Below the pieces are notes generated by a model, which saw only the letters and a list, made by a program, of their open reading frames with translations, was not told the DNA's origin and searched no databases. Shown here piece after piece: positions 1 to 8,760 of a DNA stretch of 64,000 bases. How positions within the stretch are numbered: position 1 is the first letter of the stretch; each line of letters begins with the position of its first letter. A program made the position numbers and the translations under genes. This stretch comes from Chlorobium sp. (lineage in GTDB: Bacteria > Bacteroidota > Chlorobiia > Chlorobiales > Chlorobiaceae): positions 1 to 64,000 of the forward strand of contig JABMPC010000056.1 in assembly GCA_013203905.1 (NCBI GenBank), in the 5' to 3' direction.

Positions 1-39
1 ATCAAGGACCGTCAGGACTCCACCATACGCAACTGCTGA
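1..39 (+). CDS. Possible 3' end of a plus-strand gene entering from the left edge
   Basis: Frame 1 is open from the first base and stops with TGA at 37-39, giving a 12-residue tail ending in DSTIRNC. A strong hairpin terminator follows 17 nt later, as expected at the end of a gene. The fragment is too short to identify and could be chance. Confidence 0.25.
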   Translation: MKDRQDSTIRNC

Positions 40-55
40 GACAGAGCAGGAACTG

Positions 56-93
56 AAAGCAGAAAACCCTCCATCTGGAGGGTTTTCTGCTTT
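56..93. terminator. Bidirectional intrinsic terminator
   Basis: A perfect 17-bp inverted repeat (56-72 with 77-93) encloses an ATCT loop. The arm is AAAGCAGAAAACCCTCC, so each strand ends in a T-rich run after a GC-rich stem top. It sits between the possible plus-strand gene at the left edge and the minus-strand hsp20 gene and would serve both. Confidence 0.8.
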
Positions 94-112
94 AGCGTGT
101 AGACTGCCATAC

Positions 113-532
113 TTACTTGACGGGAATTTCAACACCCCGCTTCGGCTCAACCTCCTTTTTAGGAACGACGATTTTGAGCACTCCGTTGTCGTAACTCGCA
201 TCAATGTGCTCCGAATCAACATTGTCGCCAACAGTAAAACTTCTACTGAGGCTTCCCCATGAACGCTCAATGCGGTGATATCCTTTTTTCTTCTCCTCCT
301 CACTGTGCTCCCGCTCTGCACAGATGGAGAGCACATCATCCTCCATAGTCACCGACACATCATCCTTTTTCATTCCCGGCATGTCAGCTTCAATGAAAAT
401 CGCCTTTTCATCTTCACTGATGTCTACCTTGAAGGCCGGAGTCATCATTGATGTGAAAAACGGCGACACCTTGTCGGTAAACACATCTTCAAACATCTTC
501 ATAGGGTCCCTTCCATACAGCTTCAGTGCCAT
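113..532 (-). CDS. Hsp20 / alpha-crystallin family small heat-shock protein
   Basis: An ATP-independent holdase chaperone that binds unfolding proteins in the cytoplasm. The protein is 139 residues. The alpha-crystallin domain runs from about residue 32 to 125, with the family signature NGVLKIVVPK, and the C-terminus carries the oligomer-contact motif EIPVK. An in-frame start 45 nt upstream exists, but I chose the ATG at 532 because AAGGAG lies 8 nt before it and the protein then begins MALKLYG, as is common in this family. The gene stands alone, facing the terminator at 56-93. A palindrome lies just upstream of the ribosome-binding site. Confidence 0.93.
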   Translation of the reverse strand: MALKLYGRDPMKMFEDVFTDKVSPFFTSMMTPAFKVDISEDEKAIFIEADMPGMKKDDVSVTMEDDVLSICAEREHSEEEKKKGYHRIERSWGSLSRSFTVGDNVDSEHIDASYDNGVLKIVVPKKEVEPKRGVEIPVK

Positions 533-551
533 GATAGCATCTCCTTTTCTG

Positions 552-569
552 TGGCCAAGCTCTTGGCCA
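552..569. promoter_or_regulatory. 18-nt palindrome upstream of hsp20
   Basis: TGGCCAAG, a 2-nt spacer, then CTTGGCCA, a perfect palindrome a few bases upstream of the AAGGAG ribosome-binding site of hsp20. It could be an operator for a dimeric repressor or a small RNA hairpin near the ribosome-binding site. It does not match the CIRCE consensus. Function is inferred from position only. Confidence 0.35.
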
Positions 570-658
570 TTCACCAAAAAAGGGGGAAGTAATGGAACAC
601 GGGAAGGGGGGAAAAAATTCCGGGAGAAACGCTGGTACCTTTTCCCTCCCTGATTTTT

Positions 659-1552
659 TCACCCCGCTTTCAGTTGCGTACCGAACCCCAGCCTGTCGGC
701 AATATTTGCCTCGGAGTCCACAACAGGACGGATCAGAGGAGAGGCCGCTGTCATCAGCGTCGTCACACCCGGACCATGACCCGCCTCAAGGCAGTTGCTG
801 TGCACCACAATACCGATGCTGACCGCTCCCTTCCGGTAAGCCCTTCCATAGCGGTTGTCGTGATCCATGAGAACCACAAAGTCGCCCAGCCTGATTCTAT
901 CAAGTCCGAACCGCTCAACCGTTTCCGGATCGCTCGTCATGATATCGTAATCACCCTTCGCCACATGCGCCGAACCGATACCGGAGCCCATGCATACCGG
1001 CGGCACCATGGTGGTGACGGGAACCTCAAGCACACCGTCCTCAGCCTCCCTGATTTTCATGGCATGCAGCAGCCGGGGGTCGAGGTTGAACAAGGCGATT
1101 TCCGGATAATCCACAAGTTTCAGCCCCTGGCCACGCCCCCTGATGATGATGGTGTCGCTGTAGAGCAGCTTCTCCTTGACATCACGGGAAAAATCAACAA
1201 TCACATGCTCGGAACCACCATGGTGGCCAAGTACCGTTCCTTCCGCACCTTTCGCATCACCGGTCATGACGGTGGCGCGGTTGCCGGCGCAGGAATACAT
1301 CTGCAACCCCACATTGGGATGCTCAAAGGGCTTCAGGGTGTCGGCAGTACAGCTCACTCCGGGCTCAATATGGTCGCCCTCCCATCCGAATGCCCCGTCA
1401 CCGGCCTGGATGTTCAGGGTAATGCCTCCTATCGAGGGAAGAAGAAACGGGACGCCCTGATGGTCGACTTCCCAGTTTCCTCTTGTCCGCGGCTGTCCCG
1501 GCTGGCACTGGAGGAGAAATTCCACCAGTCTCTCTTCATTTGTTCCGATCAT
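659..1552 (-). CDS. DUF4438-like protein of unknown function
   Basis: A soluble 297-residue protein with no signal peptide or membrane segment. The conserved-looking stretches [34 protein letters not shown] and [17 protein letters not shown] match my recollection of the DUF4438 family, which includes a structurally characterised Thermotoga protein but has no established reaction. Several Cys, His and Asp residues in Gly-rich loops could form a metal or active site, but that is a guess. The gene is a single unit between hsp20 (same strand, about 125 nt downstream) and the divergent M23 peptidase gene. Confidence 0.7.
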   Translation of the reverse strand: MIGTNEERLVEFLLQCQPGQPRTRGNWEVDHQGVPFLLPSIGGITLNIQAGDGAFGWEGDHIEPGVSCTADTLKPFEHPNVGLQMYSCAGNRATVMTGDAKGAEGTVLGHHGGSEHVIVDFSRDVKEKLLYSDTIIIRGRGQGLKLVDYPEIALFNLDPRLLHAMKIREAEDGVLEVPVTTMVPPVCMGSGIGSAHVAKGDYDIMTSDPETVERFGLDRIRLGDFVVLMDHDNRYGRAYRKGAVSIGIVVHSNCLEAGHGPGVTTLMTAASPLIRPVVDSEANIADRLGFGTQLKAG

Positions 1553-1703
1553 GCAGTTTCTCTTATCTGGTTACTGAAATTAAGCCCATTCCAACAATTG
1601 CGTCACCATAGGGGTTTCTATCAACATAAAAAAGTGGTATCTTAAAAAAACCCCTTGTAATACTCGGCCCCCATCTTTCCGCCGATATACTTATTGACAC
1701 ATA

Positions 1704-3056
1704 ATGGAAAAACTACAGGCCTTTGTCAGGCATTTCGCCCGTCTGGCAGCACAATATAAAGAAAAGATATCCCCGTCACTCTGGCTGTCGCTCCTTACTG
1801 GAAGCGCTGTCCTCATCTTTTTCTCCCTCTCCCTCCTCATACCTTATTCCGGTCACTATAGCGATGAACTCGGCGTCACAAGCGACAGCCAGACCGTCAC
1901 CATTGAAGAAACCCCGCAAGAAAAAGCCCCCGTCATCACCAAGGGAACTGTCAGAAATGGCCAATCCGTCTACAGCATTCTCCAGAGCGAAGGTCTTTCA
2001 CCGCAGCAAATCCACCAGATAACCGGACAGCTGAAGGGAGCGTTCAGCATCCGCTCGTTCCGACCCGGTAAAATTTATGAAACGGAAAAAACCAGAGACG
2101 GCTCCCTCATACGCTTCTCATACTTTCAGGACCGCGCAACAACAATTACCGTACAGCGGGACATAGAAGAAGGCCCGTTCAGCGTCAACAAAGATATCAG
2201 AGACTATGAAACGCGCACCGTCTCTCTTGAGGGAACGGTAGAGCACAGCCTTGCCCGCTCACTGCAGGCAAAAGGCCGGAGGGGACTGCTTCCCGGCATG
2301 CAAAAACTGCTTGGTACAAGGGTTGATTTCCGTCGTGATATCTCTCCCGGTACACAATATCAGGCATTGTTTGAAGAAAAATGGCTGGGTGACGACTTTA
2401 TCAGCACCGGAACCATTCTGGCAGCTAAAATCACTTTGTCTGGCAGAACCTACCGGGCCTATCGCTACACCGATGCAAAAGGGATTGAGGGATATTACGA
2501 TGAAAAAGGCCGTTCGGTTGAAAGGATCTCCCGTTTTGCCAAACCCTGCAATTACAGAAGAGTCTCAAGCCGATTTGGCTACAGAACACATCCCATTTTC
2601 AGGACAAGGCATTTTCACGGAGGGGTTGATCTTGCGGCACCAAGCGGGACACCGGTTAAAGCCACTGCCAATGGAAGAGTTATCTTCAAGGGGCGCAAAG
2701 GCGGAGCCGGCAACATGGTCACTATAGCCCATGCAGGAGGAGACCACTCGCAGTATCTTCACCTGAGCCGCTTTGCAGTCGCAACGCGCCAGGGCGCCAG
2801 AGTGAAGCAGGGTCAGGTCATCGGCTTTGTCGGCTCCACAGGCAACTCAACCGGGCCACATCTTGATTTCCGGATCATCCATAGGGGAAAACACATCAAC
2901 CCGCTCACCGCTTTAGGAACAACTTCATCCAGAACCATTGCCCGCAAGGAAATGGTCAACTTTCATGCTGAAGTCAGCCTCATGAAAGCAAAACTTGACG
3001 ACAAAAACACCTTCGTTGCCGGCTCTGAAAATCAGAATGGCGGAACGCTCCTGTAG
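1704..3056 (+). CDS. M23-family (LytM/OapA-type) murein peptidase, membrane-anchored
   Basis: A cell-wall peptidase that would cut peptidoglycan cross-bridges in the periplasm. Of 450 residues, about 26-48 form an N-terminal membrane anchor. A LysM/OapA-like segment (GTVRNGQSVYSILQSEGLS) follows, and the M23 domain covers about 295-400. The zinc motif HxxxD is present (H305, D309), as is the catalytic His of YLHLS (H353). The final HxH motif reads HLD (H386, D388) instead of HLH, so an Asp replaces the usual zinc-ligand His. I recall the same Asp variant in other M23 proteins, so activity is possible. The gene converges on arfB with 9 nt between them. Confidence 0.88.
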   Translation: MEKLQAFVRHFARLAAQYKEKISPSLWLSLLTGSAVLIFFSLSLLIPYSGHYSDELGVTSDSQTVTIEETPQEKAPVITKGTVRNGQSVYSILQSEGLSPQQIHQITGQLKGAFSIRSFRPGKIYETEKTRDGSLIRFSYFQDRATTITVQRDIEEGPFSVNKDIRDYETRTVSLEGTVEHSLARSLQAKGRRGLLPGMQKLLGTRVDFRRDISPGTQYQALFEEKWLGDDFISTGTILAAKITLSGRTYRAYRYTDAKGIEGYYDEKGRSVERISRFAKPCNYRRVSSRFGYRTHPIFRTRHFHGGVDLAAPSGTPVKATANGRVIFKGRKGGAGNMVTIAHAGGDHSQYLHLSRFAVATRQGARVKQGQVIGFVGSTGNSTGPHLDFRIIHRGKHINPLTALGTTSSRTIARKEMVNFHAEVSLMKAKLDDKNTFVAGSENQNGGTLL

Positions 3057-3065
3057 GGAGGAGGC

Positions 3066-3515
3066 TCAGTCGGGGTCAACACGACCACGAAGCATTTTTT
3101 TCCGGCTCTGCCGGCCCTTCTTCTCAAGCCGTTTCACACCGGCGCTTCGCTTTGGCTTGGTCGGCCGCCTTACTGCCGGCTCAACAGCTGCCCCATCAAC
3201 AAGCGCCTGAAGGCGCAGGAAGGCATCTTCGCGATTCTTCTCCTGTGATCGGAAACGCTGCGCCCTGATACCAAGCACTCCCCCTTTCGATATTCTGCGA
3301 TCACGGGTAGCCAGAAGCCGTTGCTTGAGTGCGTCCGGAAGCGACGATGCCCCAATATCAAACGAGAGATATACAGCAGTCTCCACCTTGTTGACATTCT
3401 GACCGCCCGCACCCGATGAGCGCATAAAGCTGAGAACCACATCATCGGCAGAGACTTCTATCTTTCTTTCCGACGCGCTGTTCATCACCAGATGGTTGTA
3501 TGGAAGGGAATGCAC
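3066..3515 (-). CDS. arfB: Peptidyl-tRNA hydrolase ArfB (YaeJ family, ribosome rescue)
   Basis: Releases nascent peptides from ribosomes stalled without a stop codon. The release-factor catalytic motif is visible as SSGAGGQNVNKV (GGQ at about 37-39). The C-terminus is the expected basic tail (KRSAGVKRLEKKGRQSRKK), which enters the empty mRNA channel. At about 149 residues it matches ArfB and is far shorter than RF1/RF2. The longest frame begins with GTG at 3515; an ATG at 3485 would give 139 residues, and neither has a strong Shine-Dalgarno, so the start is open. Confidence 0.88.
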   Translation of the reverse strand: MHSLPYNHLVMNSASERKIEVSADDVVLSFMRSSGAGGQNVNKVETAVYLSFDIGASSLPDALKQRLLATRDRRISKGGVLGIRAQRFRSQEKNREDAFLRLQALVDGAAVEPAVRRPTKPKRSAGVKRLEKKGRQSRKKMLRGRVDPD

Positions 3516-3680
3516 CCGCCTTTTCAGGCCGCAGTGTCCTCATCAGATACCAGAACGAACCGCCACATGAAGACAGCCTAACTGATAGCCGGCACAAAGC
3601 TCACGCAGGGCAACGGCCTCGGCCATCGCCTCTTGTGATTATTGCTGTAAGGGGGAACTGGTGCTGCTAAAGAAGGTATT

Positions 3681-3890
3681 TCAGAGAGGAGTGACATTTC
3701 CTGCCTGAAGCCCCTTATCACCCTGAGAAACCTCCATGGTGACCTTCTGCCCTTCTACCAGGGTTTTTCGCCCGGAACCATTGATTGCACTGTAATGCAC
3801 AAATACATCTTTACCCTCGCTCTGCTGGATAAAGCCGTATCCCTTTTCCTCGTTAAACCACTTGACGGTTCCTTCAACCTGATTTTCCAT
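3681..3890 (-). CDS. cspA: Cold-shock domain protein (CspA family)
   Basis: A 69-residue single cold-shock domain that binds single-stranded RNA or DNA and melts RNA structure. RNP1 (KGYGFI, residues 16-21) and RNP2 (VFVHY, 29-33) are intact. The gap to the WD40 gene upstream on the same strand is 189 nt and AT-rich, with a TACATTATGTA palindrome at 3959-3969. A structured 5' leader, as in other csp genes, is possible but not shown. Confidence 0.93.
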   Translation of the reverse strand: MENQVEGTVKWFNEEKGYGFIQQSEGKDVFVHYSAINGSGRKTLVEGQKVTMEVSQGDKGLQAGNVTPL

Positions 3891-4079
3891 TATGTCCTCT
3901 TATTATGTTTTCCGGGAGATCCGGCATTGCCTGAGGGCGCACTTTATTTACACCCTCATACATAATGTACTCACTCTCCAGTGAATCCAAAAGCGGGATT
4001 TGCAGTTTGCACTGCTTTTTAAAGCAAAAAATGCAAAAAAACAGCCGCAGGAAGAGTCCGGGGACTGAAACGAGACTGC

Positions 4080-5039
4080 TCAGGGAGTCGTCGTGACTCC
4101 CCAGATCTTGATTTTCCGGTCGTCGCTGCCGCTGACAATCATCTTTCCGTCAGGCGAAATATCCACAGACTGCACCTCAAGCACATGGCCCCGGTAGGTA
4201 TGGAGCAGTTTGGCTGTGGCTGTATCCCAGAGCCTCACCGACTCATCATTGGCCACACTGGCAACCATAGTTCCATCAGGGCTGTAACAGAGTCCGCGAA
4301 CAGCATCTTCGTGAGCCTCAAGCACATGCACCACACTGCCGGTGGTTGCATCAAGAATCCTCACTTTTGCGTCACGCCCACCCAGAGCTATAAAACGGTC
4401 ATCAGGGCTGAAAGCTACCGTATGCGAAAGCTTGTCACCTGTCACATAATTTGCAATATTTTTTCCTGTTGCTGCCTCCCACACTTTGATAACCGGCTCT
4501 TCACCGCAGCTGACGATTTTCGTACCGTCGTGGCTGAAGGCAAGGCACTCGATATATGATTTGTGTCCATTGAACAACGCCTTCTGTGTGCCGCTTTCTA
4601 CATCCCAGAGGCGTATGGTCGTATCCCGTGAGCAGCTGGCCACTGTAGTGCTGTCGGGGCTGAAAGAGACCATGCGAACCGCGGTATCGTGCCCTTTGCA
4701 CACATGGCTGCAGGTACCGGTGGCGGCGTCCCATATCCTGACGGTGCTGTCGGTGCTTCCGCTGGCAATCCATCGTCCGTCACGGCTGTAATCAATGCAC
4801 TCTACCCAGGTTTCATGACCCTTCATGGTATGAATGACTGCTCCTGTGGCAACATCCCACAGCATGACCAGCTCATCGAACCCGCCGCTGGCTATTTTTG
4901 TGCCATCCGCACTGAAACGCACTCCGAGCACCCTGTCAAGATGTCCCTCAAGGGTTGCCTTGAGATTCTCATCTTCCTTGACCTTGGGAAAGACCAGTTC
5001 CTCTTCTTTTTTTCCAAACATTTTTGACAGAAAACCCAT
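4080..5039 (-). CDS. Seven-repeat WD40 beta-propeller protein
   Basis: A 319-residue protein made almost entirely of seven WD40 repeats, each starting near a GH pair and ending in VMLWD, VRIWD, IRLWD, IKVWE, VRILD, VRLWD and IKIWG; this count closes one seven-bladed propeller. A 30-residue charged N-terminus (MGFLSKMFGKKEEELVF) precedes the first blade and there is no signal peptide, so the protein should be a cytoplasmic scaffold. No kinase or protease domain is fused to it. Its partner is unknown. It stands alone, 189 nt upstream of cspA. Confidence 0.9.
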   Translation of the reverse strand: MGFLSKMFGKKEEELVFPKVKEDENLKATLEGHLDRVLGVRFSADGTKIASGGFDELVMLWDVATGAVIHTMKGHETWVECIDYSRDGRWIASGSTDSTVRIWDAATGTCSHVCKGHDTAVRMVSFSPDSTTVASCSRDTTIRLWDVESGTQKALFNGHKSYIECLAFSHDGTKIVSCGEEPVIKVWEAATGKNIANYVTGDKLSHTVAFSPDDRFIALGGRDAKVRILDATTGSVVHVLEAHEDAVRGLCYSPDGTMVASVANDESVRLWDTATAKLLHTYRGHVLEVQSVDISPDGKMIVSGSDDRKIKIWGVTTTP

Positions 5040-5158
5040 GGTGCGTTCATTTAATTATTGCGTGCACACAAAGGCGCAACTCCTCGCGAGTCTGCCCGTG
5101 CACAAAAATACCTGTAGAATTTAAAAAAAATTATCCCCTTCACCCAAATACCCGCCAA

Positions 5159-6307
5159 TCACGAAAATTTATATCGGCGCCCTTTCCATTCAGCACCGCC
5201 ACTCCACGCCATGATACGAAACGAATTCAGGGCTATGGCGACAAGCACCAGCCTTGCGAGCGGATCAAGAAGCGCAAAAGCGGCCGACTGCCGGAACCGG
5301 AACGCTATCAGCACACGACAGAACATCACGAGAGCAATCTGAAGGAGAGGCAGCTGAAACTCTGCCAGCCCGAATGAGCCTGACGCCATGGAAGAAAGCA
5401 CAACTATCCAAGGTGCAACAAAGAGCATCAGGGTGAAGACAATCATAGCGACGAGACCCGGTATACTGTAGCTCAGGCCGGCAAAAAGATTTTTGGAAAA
5501 CCCATTCCACACCTCCCGGAAGTTCCGATACATCCTGCAGCTAACCGTGTCGGTTCCATTGAACGCCGCAACAAGACCGCCCAATGACTTCACCTTCATA
5601 CAGAGCCACACATCCTCAACAAGGTTTCTGCGCACTGCCTCATGTCCACCTATGCGGGTATAGAAATCGCGGCGAAAAAGAATGAACTGACCGTTGGCAA
5701 AACAGAGCGATGGCCGCCGACTGCTCTTGACAAGCCGAATTGGCAACAAGGAGACAAGAACGACATAGACCATTGGCACAACAACCTTTTCCCAGAACGA
5801 ACCAAGTTCCTGAAAGGGCGTTAATGAAAGCATGTCGGCCCCTGATTCCTGAATTCCTGCCACCGAGCGGGCAATTGAGTCGGGTTCATGCGCCGTATCG
5901 GCATCGGTAAACAGAAACATATCGCCACGGGCATGGCGTGCAAGCTGAAAACAGGCCCAGCTCTTTCCGTGCCATCCGTCCGGAAGCGGCTCACCTGAAA
6001 ATACCCGTACCCTGCCATCTCCGGCAGCTTCAAGCTGGCGCAGATGGCAGGGTGTCCGGTCGGTTGAGCCGTCATCAAGAACGAGAATTTCAAAATCGTG
6101 GTACCGCTGCCCCTGCAGCGAAGCAATACAGCGCACAATGTTCTCCTCTTCGTTGCGCGCTGGAACCATAACCGATACCATCGGCCCGTTATTCTCTCTG
6201 CCCTCCAGAACCGGAGGGAGCGGACGAAGTTCAATGAGATTGGAAATCAGTATGGCCCCCAGCACAATAAGAGCACCGAGAACCAGAAGCTGGTAGAATA
6301 GAAGCAT
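5159..6307 (-). CDS. Membrane glycosyltransferase family 2; candidate chlorobactene glucosyltransferase (CruC-like)
   Basis: A processive-type GT2 enzyme. From the ATG at 6307 it has 382 residues: an N-terminal membrane helix (about 5-25), a GT-A domain with PARNEEEN (49-56), DDGS (78-81), TDAD (134-137) and LVEDVW, and two or three C-terminal helices. The tail (GGAEWKGRRY) resembles carotenoid and hopanoid-type glycosyltransferases. In Chlorobaculum tepidum the carotenoid glucosyltransferase CruC (CT1987, from memory) lies a few genes from bchK (CT1992), the same arrangement as here. The product would be chlorobactene or isorenieratene glucoside. The upstream TTG at 6316 is less likely than the ATG. 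Neither has a clear Shine-Dalgarno. Confidence 0.75.
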   Translation of the reverse strand: MLLFYQLLVLGALIVLGAILISNLIELRPLPPVLEGRENNGPMVSVMVPARNEEENIVRCIASLQGQRYHDFEILVLDDGSTDRTPCHLRQLEAAGDGRVRVFSGEPLPDGWHGKSWACFQLARHARGDMFLFTDADTAHEPDSIARSVAGIQESGADMLSLTPFQELGSFWEKVVVPMVYVVLVSLLPIRLVKSSRRPSLCFANGQFILFRRDFYTRIGGHEAVRRNLVEDVWLCMKVKSLGGLVAAFNGTDTVSCRMYRNFREVWNGFSKNLFAGLSYSIPGLVAMIVFTLMLFVAPWIVVLSSMASGSFGLAEFQLPLLQIALVMFCRVLIAFRFRQSAAFALLDPLARLVLVAIALNSFRIMAWSGGAEWKGRRYKFS

Positions 6308-6332
6308 GGACGGCAAAAAAAGAAAGAAAGCT

Positions 6333-6381
6333 CCAGAGAGTCCCCGGCTCCCGCGGCCGACCGGGGCAGCGAAAGCTCTGG
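6333..6381 (-). terminator. Intrinsic terminator after hisG
   Basis: On the minus strand, CCAGAG (6381-6376) pairs with CTCTGG (6338-6333) around an inner CCCCGG/CCGGGG stem, followed by a T-rich run at 6332-6314. It ends the cysteine synthase-to-hisG run and lies directly before the glycosyltransferase start. Confidence 0.65.
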
Positions 6382-6395
6382 GGAAATACGGGGAG

Positions 6396-7280
6396 TCAGT
6401 CGATCAGCTTGTTGATGTCGTACTCGAAAATACCCTCAGCACCGGCTTTTTTCAACTCCGGGATAAGCTTGCGGACCTCTTTTTCCTGAACAATGACCTC
6501 AAGGGCTACCCACTGGTCATTGGCAAGATGTGAAACCGTCGGCTGGCGAAGTGCAGGAATCATTCCGGTAATAGAGTCCAGAGAGGATTTCGGGGCATTC
6601 ATCTTCAGCCCCACCTTGCCCTGGGCATTGATTGCCCCCTGCAGCATCAGCGCCATACTCTCAATTTTTTCGCGCTTCCATGGATCGTCCCATGAGCTCT
6701 TGTTGGCAATCAGCTTGGTGTTCGACTCAAGAATGGTTTCAACAATGCGAAGCTTGTTTGCCCGGAGTGAAGAACCGGTTTCGGTCACCTCCACAATGGC
6801 GTCAGCAAGATCGGGAGGCTTCACCTCCGTAGCACCCCAGCTGAACTCAACCGCAGCTGTAACTCCGTTCGACTCAAGGTACTGCCTGGTGATGTTGACA
6901 ACCTCAGTGGCAATGTGCTTTCCTTCAAGATCCTTGACTGACTTGACAGGGGAATTTTCCGGAACCGCAAGGACCCAGCGCACCGGGCGCATGGAGGCCT
7001 TTGAGTAGACCAGGTCTGCAACCTCAACAACATCGGCTCCTGTCTCGATTATCCAATCCTTTCCGGTCAGACCAACATCAAAAGCCCCAAGTTCGACATA
7101 GTGCGCCATCTCCTGAGCCCTTATGAGAATGGCTTCCAGCTCATCATCATCAATTGAGGGAAAATATGACCGGCTCTGGACAGAAAAATGAAACCCGGCA
7201 TTACCAAAAAGCTCTATTGTTGAATCTTGCAGACTTCCTTTCGGCAGTCCCAATTTCAGCACCCTGCTTGAATTGCTCAT
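6396..7280 (-). CDS. hisG: ATP phosphoribosyltransferase HisG, long form
   Basis: Catalyses the first step of histidine synthesis, joining ATP and PRPP to give phosphoribosyl-ATP. The protein is 294 residues, the long form: a periplasmic-binding-protein-like catalytic part (LGLPKGSLQ at the start, [21 protein letters not shown]) and a C-terminal regulatory domain of about 75 residues ([19 protein letters not shown]). The long form is inhibited by histidine directly and needs no HisZ. No other his gene is nearby. It starts 17 nt after lpxH and is last before the terminator at 6333-6381. Confidence 0.96.
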   Translation of the reverse strand: MSNSSRVLKLGLPKGSLQDSTIELFGNAGFHFSVQSRSYFPSIDDDELEAILIRAQEMAHYVELGAFDVGLTGKDWIIETGADVVEVADLVYSKASMRPVRWVLAVPENSPVKSVKDLEGKHIATEVVNITRQYLESNGVTAAVEFSWGATEVKPPDLADAIVEVTETGSSLRANKLRIVETILESNTKLIANKSSWDDPWKREKIESMALMLQGAINAQGKVGLKMNAPKSSLDSITGMIPALRQPTVSHLANDQWVALEVIVQEKEVRKLIPELKKAGAEGIFEYDINKLID

Positions 7281-7297
7281 TGTCGTCTTGTTTTGCG

Positions 7298-8026
7298 TTA
7301 TGACTCTTTCAGTTGAAAAATTCCATCTTCAAATACCCCGTAAGGCGTTCCCCCCTCAATCCATGACCCGAGGTTGACATAGTACGACCCCTTTCGCTTC
7401 AACTCCTTCAGGCCGCCCGAATGGTTGTGGCCGCAAAGAAAATAATCAAACTCCTGCTGCCGGGCGAGCGACTCGGCATACTCCAGCAACCGGTCCGTTT
7501 CCATCACCCGGTTCCCCGGCTTATGGGTGCGGCTGAGGCGGGAAAGCCATTTCATCAGCCCGACAGCCAGATCCGGATGAAATCCGGTCAACAGGCCGAG
7601 ATTAAACCGGTTCCTCACAAACCGGGCAAAAAACTTGTAGCCACCATCTCCCTCACCCAAACCATCCCCATGGGCCGCGATGAACCGCCGCCCCTCAAAC
7701 TCGAATGATAGAGGCCCTTCAAGGGTTCTGACTCCCAGTTCCCGATCAAAAAAAGCCCCGAGATAAAAGTCATGGTTGCCGGGCAGATAGGTCACCCGGA
7801 CTCCCCGTTGTGCAAGCCCCGAAAGCAGACAGAAAAACTCCGCAAATCCTTTCGGAATCACATGGCGGAACTCCATCCAGTAATCAAACACATCGCCAAG
7901 CATGTAAAGGGCATCTCCCTCTCTGAGGGAAGAAAAAAGGCGCCCGAGCCCTTCCAGTTTCCCCCTCTCCTCCCCTTCGTTCTGGAGACCGAGATGAATA
8001 TCGCTGATGAAATAGATGGCCGCCAT
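7298..8026 (-). CDS. lpxH: UDP-2,3-diacylglucosamine diphosphatase (LpxH-type)
   Basis: Hydrolyses UDP-2,3-diacylglucosamine to lipid X and UMP in lipid A synthesis, at the cytoplasmic face of the inner membrane. The calcineurin-type metal motifs are all present: SDIHLG (D9, H11), GDVFDYW (D45), GNHD (83-86), HGD (119-121) and GHNHSG near residue 200. Length (242) fits LpxH. A second lipid A gene, lpxA, lies at 23298. It starts 23 nt after the kinase-like gene. Confidence 0.85.
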   Translation of the reverse strand: MAAIYFISDIHLGLQNEGEERGKLEGLGRLFSSLREGDALYMLGDVFDYWMEFRHVIPKGFAEFFCLLSGLAQRGVRVTYLPGNHDFYLGAFFDRELGVRTLEGPLSFEFEGRRFIAAHGDGLGEGDGGYKFFARFVRNRFNLGLLTGFHPDLAVGLMKWLSRLSRTHKPGNRVMETDRLLEYAESLARQQEFDYFLCGHNHSGGLKELKRKGSYYVNLGSWIEGGTPYGVFEDGIFQLKES

Positions 8027-8049
8027 CGACGCCTGTTCAGAAGTTCATG

Positions 8050-8733
8050 TTACAGGAAGCTGGCCGCAGCAATGACGGTTACGGGGATGGCAATATTGTC
8101 AACCTCCCTGGGGCTCACCCCTTCAACCACAGTCGCAATCAGAGCAATCAGAATGATTTTGCCGGCGTCAAACGACTCGGGCACAATCAGCTGTACAAAG
8201 AAGAGCCCCGCCACTGCAGCTCCCGCGAAAAATGCAAGGCTACCCTCTACCGTCTTGGGACTCATAACCTCATACTTGATTTTTCCAAGGCGCGTCCCTA
8301 CAATCGGCGCAAGACCGTCGCCCCAGCCAAGAATGGCCATGGCCAGCACACCTTCAAACTGTTTGTAATACAGGGTACCGCAAATCATTGCCACTACGAC
8401 GAAGTAAAGTGTGCCGCGCAGAAGCTCTTTCCTGTTGCCAGTGCGGGTCATGGTTTTAACCGCCTGGTCGTCCTCGGCGGCAAACAGCCCTTTCTGCACG
8501 AGAAGCAGCGCCCAGACGGCAAACACGGCAATATTGAGATACTGCGTCCAGTCGCCGTCAATGAAGAGAGGAAGAAACACAATGACCGAGCCGGCGCAGA
8601 TATGGGTGATTTTGCGGCTGATGTCGCGCGGAAGACCGCGCCTGGTCACCAGATAATCCATGAGAGGAGGGACGCTGAACACATAGGCAAACGAGAGCAG
8701 CGCTGCAAGGGCGTTATGCTGAAGTGTATCCAT
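8050..8733 (-). CDS. Phytol/prenol kinase-like integral membrane protein (VTE5/SEC59 family)
   Basis: A 227-residue protein of six to seven hydrophobic helices. ISRKITHICAG near the N-terminus, and WGDGLAPIVGTRLGK followed by KTVEGSLAFF, are marks of the CTP-dependent dolichol/phytol kinase family. In plants and cyanobacteria VTE5 phosphorylates phytol released from chlorophyll so it can be reused. Directly upstream on the same strand is bchK, whose product needs an isoprenyl diphosphate, so this enzyme may salvage farnesol or phytol for bacteriochlorophyll tails. The family call is from sequence; the substrate is inferred from context. Confidence 0.82.
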   Translation of the reverse strand: MDTLQHNALAALLSFAYVFSVPPLMDYLVTRRGLPRDISRKITHICAGSVIVFLPLFIDGDWTQYLNIAVFAVWALLLVQKGLFAAEDDQAVKTMTRTGNRKELLRGTLYFVVVAMICGTLYYKQFEGVLAMAILGWGDGLAPIVGTRLGKIKYEVMSPKTVEGSLAFFAGAAVAGLFFVQLIVPESFDAGKIILIALIATVVEGVSPREVDNIAIPVTVIAAASFL

Positions 8734-8760
8734 GGGGCTTGATGAAGAGGAATTGAAAAA

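Noticed and set aside
674-1645. 323-codon open frame on the plus strand
   Set aside because: It lies antisense over the DUF4438-like gene, has no family-like segments and no ribosome-binding site; long antisense frames are common in this GC-moderate genome.
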